DNA of 21,848 nucleotides from positions 1 through 21,848 of the forward strand of contig JAEZGD010000639.1 in assembly GCA_023417165.1 (NCBI GenBank). Direction: 5' to 3'. Source of the stretch: Planctomycetota bacterium. Its GTDB lineage: Bacteria > Planctomycetota > Planctomycetia > Pirellulales > Pirellulaceae. Of the stretch, positions 8,612-16,300 are shown piece by piece (the first letter of the stretch is position 1; each line of letters opens with the position of its first letter). Below the pieces are notes generated by a model. That model was not told the origin of the DNA. It did no database searches and saw nothing but the letters and a program-made list of their open reading frames with translations. The translations under genes and the position numbers were made by a program.

Positions 8612-9385
8612 ATGACAAGCCAGCGCATTCCCCTGTTTGGTATCGAAATTGACTGCGTGCAAATGCCGCAAGCGGTGGCGCGCATTTATGAGTGGCTGCG
8701 CGACGATGCCGGCTGTCGTTACGTGGTGACTCCGAATGTCGATCACACGGTGATCCTGCAACAGCATGCGGAGCTGCGCGCGGCTTATGCCGGTGCGGGG
8801 CTCGTCTTGGCCGATGGCTTTCCCGTGGTGCTGGCTTCGAAGCTGGTCGGCCGTCCGCTGCCAGCGCTCGTTCCCGGATCGGATTTGGTGCCCGCGCTCT
8901 TTACTGCCGCCACTGAACATCAAAGCGTGAAGGTCTTTCTACTTGGTGCTGGTCCGGGCGTGGCGGAACGCGCCGCCGAGCGAATTAAAGACCGCTGGCC
9001 GGCCGTCGAAGTGGTGGGGTGCTACAGTCCGCCGCTCGGCTTCGAACACGACGACGCTGAGAACGCGCGCATTATCGCCCAGGTGAATGCCGCGCAGCCC
9101 GACTTGCTGATCCTGGGCTTTGGCGCACCGAAGCAAGAGCTGTGGATCGCTAAACATCAGGCGCAACTGCGAGCCAAGTGCGCGCTGTGCGTCGGCGCGA
9201 CGATCGATTTTCTGGCAGGCGAAAAGCGTCGAGCGCCGGTGTGGATGCGGCGACTGCGGCTGGAGTGGCTGCATCGCGTGGCGAGCGAACCGCGGCGGCT
9301 CTTCAAGCGGTACGCCCGCGACGCGTGGGTCTTTCCGCAATTGGTATGGCGGGAATGGCGTCAGCGCGATCTGGCGACGCGTTAA
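8612..9385 (+). CDS. WecG/TagA/CpsF glycosyltransferase (GT26)
   Basis: A 257-residue inverting GT26 enzyme. Characterised members transfer ManNAc, ManNAcA or glucose to a prenyl-diphosphate-linked sugar early in glycan assembly. TPNVDH (Thr40) and LADGFP (Asp68) match the positions of the essential Thr and Asp of bacterial TagA. GFGAPKQELW (about 169-178) and the DFLAGEKRRAPVWM segment near residue 202 are also diagnostic. The basic C-terminal tail (RRLRLEWLHRVASEPRRLFKR in part) matches the appendage that anchors TagA-type enzymes to the membrane. It follows the polymerase gene by 6 nt and precedes the sulfatase-fold gene by 41 nt. The donor sugar is not predictable. Confidence 0.95.
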   Translation: MTSQRIPLFGIEIDCVQMPQAVARIYEWLRDDAGCRYVVTPNVDHTVILQQHAELRAAYAGAGLVLADGFPVVLASKLVGRPLPALVPGSDLVPALFTAATEHQSVKVFLLGAGPGVAERAAERIKDRWPAVEVVGCYSPPLGFEHDDAENARIIAQVNAAQPDLLILGFGAPKQELWIAKHQAQLRAKCALCVGATIDFLAGEKRRAPVWMRRLRLEWLHRVASEPRRLFKRYARDAWVFPQLVWREWRQRDLATR

Positions 9386-9426
9386 ACCATCTTCAAGCCG
9401 CAGCGCCCATCGGCTAAGCTGCGTGC

Positions 9427-10608
9427 ATGAACGATTGGAATTTGCTGGTCATTGTCGTCGACCGTTTGAACGCTGGCTTTCTCGGCCCCTATGGCAACAC
9501 GTGGGTGCCCACTGCCGCCGTTAATCGCCTAGCGAGTGAAGCATGGCTGGCCGAGTTTGCGTTGGCCATCAGCCCCGCACTGGCCGACGCCTATCGCAGC
9601 TATTGGCGCGGCCTGCATCCGCTGTCGGCAACGTCGGACCGCCCTGCTCTGCCTGAGGTTTGGCACAGCGCAGGCAGAGCCACCGTACTCATCACCGACG
9701 AACCGGAAATCGCCGCCTTGCCGGAAGCTGCTGCCTTCGGCGAACGCATTGAAGTCCGCGCGCCAGCCGCTTCCAGCACGAACGAAAGCGCCGACCAGAC
9801 GCAATTCGCGCATGTGATCGGCGCTGCAATCGAGCGTCTGCCAACGCTGCCACCCCGATTCGCAATGTGGCTGCATGCGCGCGGACCCAGCGCTGCTTGG
9901 GATGCTCCGCCGGCGCTACGAGATCATCTGCGAGACGAAGAAGATCCACCCGCCGCGACGTTGCTCGATCCGCCTGCGCTGCGTCTGCCTGCGGATTACG
10001 ATCCCGATGAATTGGTGCCAATCACGCAAGCCTATGCCGCGCAGGTACTGGCGATCGACGAGTGTCTCGAACCGCTCCTCGAAACGCTGGCCGAGCAAGG
10101 TTTGGCCGAACGAACGCTAGTCGTGCTAACTTCGCCGCGTGGCTACTTGCTGGGTCAGCATCGCTATGTGGGCCCCGTCGCTGACGCGTTATTGGAAGAC
10201 CTGCTGCATGTGCCGCTCTTGGTGCGATTTCCCGATCAGCAACACGCCGGCGTGCGAGAGCCTGGTTTGCTCGAACCGCGCGATCTTCACGCGCTACTGC
10301 AAGGCGCTGACACTTGGTTGCCACCGCAGCGAGATCGCCTGTTGATGGTCGCTCCTACTCAGCGCGCGCTACGCACTACAGCATGGCACGTGCGCCTGCT
10401 GGATACGGCGGAAACGACGGAGGAAGTCTCTGCCGAGTTGTACGCCAAGCCCGACGATCGCTACGAAGTCAACGATGTCGCTGGGCGCTGCCAGTCGATT
10501 GTGAGCGAACTGGCCACCGTGGCCAACGACACTGCGGCCGCACTGCGCGAAGATCGCGAAGCGACGCTCGCGCCGTTGAGCGAAACTCTGCTCGATACGT
10601 TTCGCTAA
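9427..10608 (+). CDS. Sulfatase-fold protein lacking catalytic motifs (probable pseudoenzyme)
   Basis: A 393-residue protein that aligns along its length to arylsulfatases of the alkaline phosphatase superfamily. Family-like parts are IVVDRLNAGFLGPYGN (residues 9-24), the VNRLASEA helix, LAEQGLAERTLVVLTS (about 220-236), and LLEDLLHVPLLVRFPD. The active-site residues are changed. The metal-binding DD pair is reduced to Asp12-Arg13. The C/S-x-P-S-R formylglycine site has no Cys and no such Ser (PALADAYRS at 50-58). The TSDHGE metal motif reads TSPRGY, with Pro237 and Arg238. The HDPH-type ligand region reads HARGP. There is no signal peptide, so it is probably cytoplasmic. A binding, scaffolding or regulatory role in the glycan cluster is inference. 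Confidence 0.78.
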   Translation: MNDWNLLVIVVDRLNAGFLGPYGNTWVPTAAVNRLASEAWLAEFALAISPALADAYRSYWRGLHPLSATSDRPALPEVWHSAGRATVLITDEPEIAALPEAAAFGERIEVRAPAASSTNESADQTQFAHVIGAAIERLPTLPPRFAMWLHARGPSAAWDAPPALRDHLRDEEDPPAATLLDPPALRLPADYDPDELVPITQAYAAQVLAIDECLEPLLETLAEQGLAERTLVVLTSPRGYLLGQHRYVGPVADALLEDLLHVPLLVRFPDQQHAGVREPGLLEPRDLHALLQGADTWLPPQRDRLLMVAPTQRALRTTAWHVRLLDTAETTEEVSAELYAKPDDRYEVNDVAGRCQSIVSELATVANDTAAALREDREATLAPLSETLLDTFR

Positions 10609-10951
10609 GCGCAGTATTTATGAAGTTCTTGTGTAGCGGCCGTCCGTAGTCCCTCGTTCGGCGACACGCATTCGCCTTCATAAGTTGCCTAATACACATT
10701 TCTAAATCTCAAGTTCTTGCGTTCTTCACAAAGCACGGCGCGGCAAATAAAGCTTCGGTGAATTCGCGTCAGAACGCCTCTGCGCCCCTTGAGAGCTTCG
10801 CCCCGCACTCGGTAGAACGACTGCGTTGATCAACATCGTCGACTGCGGTTGACGATTCATGCCATCGATGGCCTCACCGGCAACTTACCGAGCGTGCCTA
10901 TGCACGCGGCCGGAATGCGATTCCTTTTGCGCTAGGGAGGCTACGTTTTTG
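10609..10951. other. Intergenic leader of the DUF1559 set
   Basis: These 343 nt hold no credible gene. They are more AT-rich than the flanks at about 10681-10755. An 8-bp inverted repeat, TTATGAAG (10618-10625) and CTTCATAA (10676-10683), brackets the first part. A weak promoter-like pair is TTCACA (10725-10730) and TAAAGC (10748-10753) with a 17-nt spacer. A repeat and palindrome at 10818-10852 are listed separately. A good ribosome binding site, GGGAGG at 10935-10940, serves the first DUF1559 gene. Confidence 0.45.
10818..10852. promoter_or_regulatory. Direct repeat plus palindrome, candidate operator
   Basis: CGACTGCGTTGA (10818-10829) recurs as CGACTGCGGTTGA (10840-10852), with starts 22 nt apart, about two helical turns. 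Between them lies the perfect 10-bp palindrome GTTGATCAAC (10825-10834). The group is about 100 nt upstream of the first DUF1559 start codon, where a regulator binding site would be plausible. No cognate regulator is in the window. Confidence 0.35.
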
Positions 10952-11830
10952 ATGCGAACTCATCGTAAACCCGAAGGCTTTACGCTGGTGGAACTGCTGG
11001 TGGTGATTGCCATCATCGGCGTGCTGGTTGCTTTGCTGTTGCCTGCGGTACAAGCGGCACGCGAAGCGGCGCGGCGCATGCAATGTCAGAACAACTTGAA
11101 GCAGATCGGCCTGGCGGCCCACAATCACAACGACACGCTCGGCTACTTACCAGGCGGCGGTTCGGATGGTCCCACCAAGGACTGCTGCAATGCCGACAAT
11201 CGCTTGGGTTGGAGTTGGTCGTATTATCTCACTCCTTACATGGAGCAGAACGCCATCTTCGAACAAACCAGCGATAGCGTGGTGGCGACTTCGTATGTGA
11301 GCAATTACTTCTGTCCCTCGCGCCGTGCTCCCGGCTTGTACAACGGCTCGGGGCGTAGCGACTACGCTGGCAACGGCGGCAGCACGATCGGCAATCGCGG
11401 CCTCGATGGCGTGATGGTGCGACAGTATTCGGCTCCCAAGTCGGGACAGCCGGCCGACCTGAAGCCTGATGTGCGTCGCCGCCTGGCTGACATTGTCGAC
11501 GGTACGTCCAACACGCTGCTGGCCGCTGAGAAGCAAGTGCATCCTACGACTTGGGGCAAGGCGGGGGGCGATAACGAAGTTTGGAACAACGCAGGCTGGG
11601 ACGAATGCGTCGTGCGTTTTGGCGGCGAACTGCCTCAGCCGGATATGAAGCATCCTGACGCCACGCAAGCGACGCACTGGTCGCGCAAGTTCGGCAGCTC
11701 GCATCCTTCCGGCGTGCAGGGCGTGCGGGCCGATGGCTCGGTGCACTTTATTCCTTACACCGTCGATGCGACGCACTGGCTGCGATTCTGCACGATCGCC
11801 GACGGCCATCCTTTGCCCGGCGATTTCTAA
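10952..11830 (+). CDS. DUF1559 (H-X9-DG) pseudopilin-like protein, copy 1
   Basis: A 292-residue protein with a class III signal/prepilin N-terminus: after a short basic leader, GFTLVELLVVIAIIGVLVALL gives the G|F cleavage site, Glu at +5 and a long hydrophobic helix. The DUF1559 body follows, including the C-terminal His-X9-Asp-Gly motif (SSHPSGVQGVRADGSVHF). The frame is open upstream to 10859, but the ATG at 10952 with GGGAGG 11 nt before it and a basic leader of nine residues is clearly the start. Planctomycetes carry many such proteins; they are thought to be pseudopilins or envelope-associated, but their function is not established. The neighbouring copy at 11949 is a close paralogue. 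Confidence 0.95.
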   Translation: MRTHRKPEGFTLVELLVVIAIIGVLVALLLPAVQAAREAARRMQCQNNLKQIGLAAHNHNDTLGYLPGGGSDGPTKDCCNADNRLGWSWSYYLTPYMEQNAIFEQTSDSVVATSYVSNYFCPSRRAPGLYNGSGRSDYAGNGGSTIGNRGLDGVMVRQYSAPKSGQPADLKPDVRRRLADIVDGTSNTLLAAEKQVHPTTWGKAGGDNEVWNNAGWDECVVRFGGELPQPDMKHPDATQATHWSRKFGSSHPSGVQGVRADGSVHFIPYTVDATHWLRFCTIADGHPLPGDF

Positions 11831-11836
11831 GCTTCG

Positions 11837-11878
11837 GATCGCAGGCGATCGTAATTGCCGCGCTGGCCTGACCAGCGC
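11837..11878 (+). other. Two short hairpins between the DUF1559 copies
   Basis: GATCGC and GCGATC (11837-11850) are followed by GCGCTGG and CCAGCGC around a 5-nt loop (11860-11878), directly after the stop codon of copy 1. No T-tract follows, so they could be RNA processing or stability elements, or partial terminators that lower expression of copy 2 relative to copy 1. Confidence 0.35.
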
Positions 11879-11948
11879 TGGCGGACTGCGGCTCATTGAA
11901 TGCCGCCTCGTGACAGATTTCTAACGGTAAACGGAGAAGAGAATCTAG

Positions 11949-12839
11949 ATGAGAATGGAAAGAAGACCTCGCGGTTTTACGCTGGTGGAACTGCTAGTGG
12001 TGATTGCCATCATTGGCGTGCTGGTTGCCTTGCTGTTGCCTGCGGTTCAAGCGGCGCGAGAAGCAGCCCGACGTATGCAATGTCAGAACAATCTGAAGCA
12101 GATCGGACTCGCCGCCCACAACCATCACGATACGCTCGGCTACTTGCCTGGCGCGGGTTCGGATGGCCCGACCAAGGACTGCTGCAACGCCGACAATCGT
12201 TTGGGTTGGAGTTGGGCGTTCTATCTGACTCCGTACATGGAGCAGAGCGCCGTGTTCGACACGACCAACAATAGCGTCGTAGCCATGACCTATATCAATA
12301 ACTATTTCTGTCCCACGCGCCGCGCGCCTGGCGTGTATGGCAGCTCGGCCAAGAACGACTACGCCGGCAATGGCGGTAGCGAAAAGCTGGCCAACAAATT
12401 GGCAACCACCAACGACGGCACCATGGTGCGGCAGTACGCCTTGCCCAAGGCGGGTCTACCGGCTGATATGCGGCCGGACAATCGCCGTCGCCTGGGCGAT
12501 ATTGTCGATGGCCTGTCCAACACCTTGCTCGTTGCTGAAAAGCAAGTCCATCCGACTACCTGGGGCAGCGCCGGCGGCGACAACGAAGCTTGGAATAACC
12601 CCGGTTGGGACGAAGACATCGTGCGTTTTGGCGACAAGCTGCCGGAACCGGACATGAAGCACCCCGACAAGTCGCAAGGTTCACACTGGTCAACGCGGTT
12701 CGGCAGTTCGCATCCTTCGGGCGTGCAAGGCGTGCGTGCCGATGGTTCGGTGCACTTTATCCCGTACACGATTGATGCAACCCATTGGCTGCGATTCTGC
12801 ACGATCGCCGATGGCCAGACGTTACCCGGCGATTTCTAA
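11949..12839 (+). CDS. DUF1559 (H-X9-DG) pseudopilin-like protein, copy 2
   Basis: A 296-residue paralogue of the preceding protein. The prepilin segment from GFTLVE through the QCQNNLKQIGLAAHN block is identical, and the C-terminal SSHPSGVQGVRADGSVHF block is also identical. Differences concentrate in the middle: copy 2 has four more residues in the stretch after DYAGNGGS, where copy 1 reads TIGNRG and copy 2 EKLANKLATTND. The cysteines (DCCNADN, FCP, RFC) are shared. The start has a GGAGAAGAG purine tract about 8 nt upstream; Met3 is a weaker alternative. The pair looks like a tandem duplication that has since diverged. It is probably co-transcribed with copy 1 and the lipoprotein downstream. 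Confidence 0.95.
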   Translation: MRMERRPRGFTLVELLVVIAIIGVLVALLLPAVQAAREAARRMQCQNNLKQIGLAAHNHHDTLGYLPGAGSDGPTKDCCNADNRLGWSWAFYLTPYMEQSAVFDTTNNSVVAMTYINNYFCPTRRAPGVYGSSAKNDYAGNGGSEKLANKLATTNDGTMVRQYALPKAGLPADMRPDNRRRLGDIVDGLSNTLLVAEKQVHPTTWGSAGGDNEAWNNPGWDEDIVRFGDKLPEPDMKHPDKSQGSHWSTRFGSSHPSGVQGVRADGSVHFIPYTIDATHWLRFCTIADGQTLPGDF

Positions 12840-12866
12840 AGCTCTTTCGATTTGGAGAAGATAGTC

Positions 12867-13043
12867 ATGCGTAAGATGATCGTTCCCGCGCTAGCGTTGC
12901 TGGCGCTCAGCCTCACGGTGGGTTGCGGCGGCGGATCGGAATCTTCGATCCCTTCGGCGGTCACGCCCGATCAGGAAAAGCAGTTGCAAGAGGCGCAAAC
13001 CACCGTCGATGCCGAAGAACGGCAGCACCAAGCGGGCCAATAG
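12867..13043 (+). CDS. Small DUF1559-associated lipoprotein
   Basis: A 58-residue protein with a short basic start (MRKM), a hydrophobic segment and a lipobox-like LTVGC at residues 15-19, followed by GGGSES. It is therefore predicted to be lipidated and exported. The mature part is hydrophilic, rich in Glu and Gln, and could form one short helix. GGAGAAG with a 6-nt spacer decides the ATG at 12867; the frame also has a TTG at 12852. It lies 27 nt after DUF1559 copy 2. Small lipoproteins of this kind are a common partner of DUF1559 genes in Planctomycetes, with no known function. Confidence 0.78.
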   Translation: MRKMIVPALALLALSLTVGCGGGSESSIPSAVTPDQEKQLQEAQTTVDAEERQHQAGQ

Positions 13044-13073
13044 TCTCGCACTTACAGCACGCTGGATACTCAA

Positions 13074-13149
13074 GTAGGGTGGTGCCTCGTTGGCGCGCCG
13101 CGTCTTCTCTCTAACGAGGAGACAGGCCGCGAACCAGGCACCACCCTAC
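13074..13149. repeat. 76-nt near-palindromic element
   Basis: The 18-nt outer arms (13074-13091 and 13132-13149; core GTAGGGTGGTGCC and GGCACCACCCTAC) are complementary at 17 of 18 positions. An inner stem pairs GTCTTCTC (13102-13109) with GAGGAGAC (13116-13123) around a 6-nt loop, with one G-T wobble. It begins 31 nt after the lipoprotein stop codon. It could fold as one long hairpin and act as a transcription barrier, or be a REP/MITE-like mobile repeat. No T-tract follows. Confidence 0.7.
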
Positions 13150-13179
13150 AACGCTGCTAGCAGTCGGCGATTTCGGCCT

Positions 13180-13208
13180 GGAACAAAAGCTGGCAGCGCC
13201 GCTATACT
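13180..13208 (+). promoter_or_regulatory. Candidate promoter for the GHL10-like gene
   Basis: TATACT at 13203-13208 (five of six matches to TATAAT) is preceded, at a 17-nt spacer, by GGAACA (three of six matches to TTGACA). It lies about 125 nt upstream of the start codon and downstream of the palindromic element, where a separate promoter would be expected. The -10 is good and the -35 weak. Confidence 0.35.
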
Positions 13209-13331
13209 GCCCTCCCCCAGAGAACTGGGAAATACAGGCTGATTTTTGGCGCTGGGAGCGTTTGGCTTCTCATGCCTGGACATGGATGTCCCTATATCTC
13301 GCCCCGACCTGGTTGGTGCGAGTTCGACGCA

Positions 13332-16300
13332 ATGTCTCGTCGCTGCGCAGCGACGCGCCGGTGGTGCGCGCTCATCGTGTGCGTGCTAATCATTGCGACA
13401 ACGCTGGGACTCTCTTCCGTCGCAGCTCAAAATGCGCCACCCGATGATCGCATCGAACTGGAACTGCGCATCGCGCTGGGCGGTGGCTCGCCGCAATCAT
13501 GGCGAGGGCAAATTCACGTTCCCAACGGCGAAGTGGAACTGGTGCGGGTGCTGGGCCTGGAACCCGACACGCCCGCGGGCTCGCGCGTGGCGAATGGTCG
13601 CTTGGAATTTGCGCAGCGTTCGCCGCACGCGTACGACGGCTTCGACGTGGTCGTCCGCGGCCCACGTAATAGCAGTCTGAATCTGGAGCTGAGCGCAGGC
13701 AACAATCCGATCAACGTCACGATTCCGCTGACGGAACTGATTAGCGGCGTGCATAATTCGCCGCTCGACGAGCAGCAGAACCGCTTACTCGTGCGCCGCA
13801 CGCCAGGCGATCGCTTGCGACTAGTTCTCGAGCGTGATTCGCTCGTGTTCGATACTGGCGAAACGCTGCGATTCAGTGTTCAGCCGCACGAAGCTGGACT
13901 GCCGACCGATACCGCACTGCGCTGCCGCGTCCGCTTGCTCAACAGCAACGACGAGCAGGTTTGGAGCACCGATACCGACTTTCGCGTCGATCGCAGTGGC
14001 GTGCCGCCAACCTTGGGCCCCTATGAGTGCACCTTGCCTGGGGCCGAAGGCGTGTATCGCGTCGCAATCGAAATCATTCAGCCGCCGCGCCTGGGCGTGA
14101 CGATCGTGCGGACCAAGCCACTCGCCGCGCGCGACATGCAACTGGTGGCGATCAGCATGACACCGCCTGCGGTCGATGAAACGCCGCTGCAAACGGTGCT
14201 CGAAATCGATCCCGCGCATCCAGGCTGGCTCGATCGCCTGTCGCGGTTCACCAAGCTCACCACCATTCCCGGCTTTGCCAACAAAGAGCCGCTCGGCAAT
14301 GGTCAGTCAGGCGTCGTGCAGCACAACGGCGCACCGTTGGTGCAGTTGGCCCCCGGCGGTTGGCAAGCGTATCCGCTGCCGCTGAAGAATCTCGGCCAGC
14401 CGCACGTGCTGGAAGTCGAGTATCCCGGTGACGAGCTTCAAGCCCTCGGCATTAGCATCGTCGAACCGAATGCCGCCGGGCAGATTGCGCCGCTGGGCGT
14501 TGATTCCGGCGTCCTGACATCGACGGTCGAGGCAGGCAGCGGGCTGATGAAGCACCGCCTGGTCTTTTGGCCGCGCACGAAGACGCCGCTGGTGCTGCTC
14601 ACCAATCGCCATCCGAAGAACACCGCGATTTACGGCAAGCTGCAGGTGTTGGCCGGCCCCAGTCAGTTACCTTCGAGCTTGCCGCGCGAGCCCGAAGGCG
14701 AGCGCCTGGTGGCGGCGTATTATGATCGCCCGCTGTTTGCCGAAAACTTTGGCGCTGGCGAAGCACTCGACCAGGCGAGCAATCGTACACTCGACGATTG
14801 GAACATGTATTTCCTGGGCGCGCGACGCCTGATCGAAGAGTTGAAATACGCTGGCTACAACGGCGCGATCCTGTCGGTGGCTTGTGAAGGGAGCGCGCTG
14901 TACCCCAGTGAACTGCTGGAGCCGACTCCTAAGTACGACATGGGAACGTTCTTTGCCAGCGGCCAAGATCCGCTGCGCAAAGACATTCTCGAGATGCTCT
15001 TTCGCTTGTTCGACCGCGAAGGCTTGCAGTTGGTCCCTGCGGTGCAGTTCGCCACGCCGCTGATCGAACTCGAACAACAAGCCACCGGCGCCGAAGCGAT
15101 GGGTCTGCATCTACTCGGCCCCGATGGCAATTCGTACGTCGCCACGCGCGGCGCGCGGCGGGGACTGGCGCCTTACTACAATCCGCTTGACGAGCGCGTG
15201 CGTTTGGCGATGCGGCGCGTCGTGGACGAACTGGCCGAACGTTATGCGCAGCATACGTCGTTCGCTGGCGTGAGTCTGCAACTGAGCCCCGATACTTTCG
15301 CACAACTGCCTGGCGAGGAATGGGGCTACGACGATCGCACGATCGAGCGTTTCGCACGAGAGACGCACAAGACCATGCCTGGCAGCGGTCCGACGCGTTT
15401 TGCTCAGCGTGCCCGGCAGTTACAGGGGCCCGATCGCGAAGCGTGGCTCGACTGGCGTGCAAAACAGATGGCGTCGTTGTACACCTCAATGCAGCGTGAT
15501 TTGCAGCGGCATCGCGGCAACGCCCGGCTGTATTTGGCGGGTGGCGAGATGCTGCATAGCGATGTACTCGAACGGCAGATGCGTCCCACACTGCCGGCCC
15601 AGGCGAAGCAGCGTCAAATCCTGCTGAGCATCGGCATCGATCCGCAACTGCTGCGTAGCGAAGCCAACATTGTCTTCCTGCGTCCGCAGCGTGAATTTGC
15701 CCCGAAGGAACTGGCCGCCAAGGCGAGCCATCTGGAGCTGAATCGTTCGACCGAGTTCGACGAAGCACTGAGCCTGGTGCCGACCAGCGGCGTTCATTTG
15801 TTTCACGAACCCGCCACGTTGCGTTTGGCAGAATTCGACGCCAAGAGCCCGTTCGGCGCGGACAAGACGCATTTGTTCATGGCTTCGCAACTCGCTCCCA
15901 GTGGCGCTCAAGCGCGGCGCGGTTTTGTGCGTTCGGTGGCGGCCTTCGACGCGCAAACGACCGCCATTGGCGGCTGGATGTTGCCGCTCGGTCAAGAAGA
16001 CGCGCTGCGTGAAGTGCTGGCGGTTTATCGCCAGTTGCCCGCCGTGCGTTTTGAAAGCATCAACTCGGACGCGCCGCACTCGCAGCCTGTCGTGGTCCGT
16101 CAGGCGACGCACGATGGTCGCACCTATGTTTATCTGGCCAATCCGTCGCCGTGGCCGCTGAGCGTGAAGCTTGACGTCACCGATGCCAACGGCTCGGCCT
16201 GGACGGCGCTCGGCGGACGGCCCTTGCCTGCGCCGGTGCGTCAGGTCGAGATTCAGAGCTTTACGATTCAGCTCGCTCCGCACGACTTGTTTGCGCTGCA

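Noticed and set aside
10859..10951. N-terminal extension of DUF1559 copy 1
   Set aside because: The extension has cysteines and no leader-like pattern, while the ATG at 10952 has a ribosome binding site and a short prepilin leader.
13272..13331. Upstream ATG start for the GHL10-like gene
   Set aside because: It would bury the signal peptide behind 20 polar residues.
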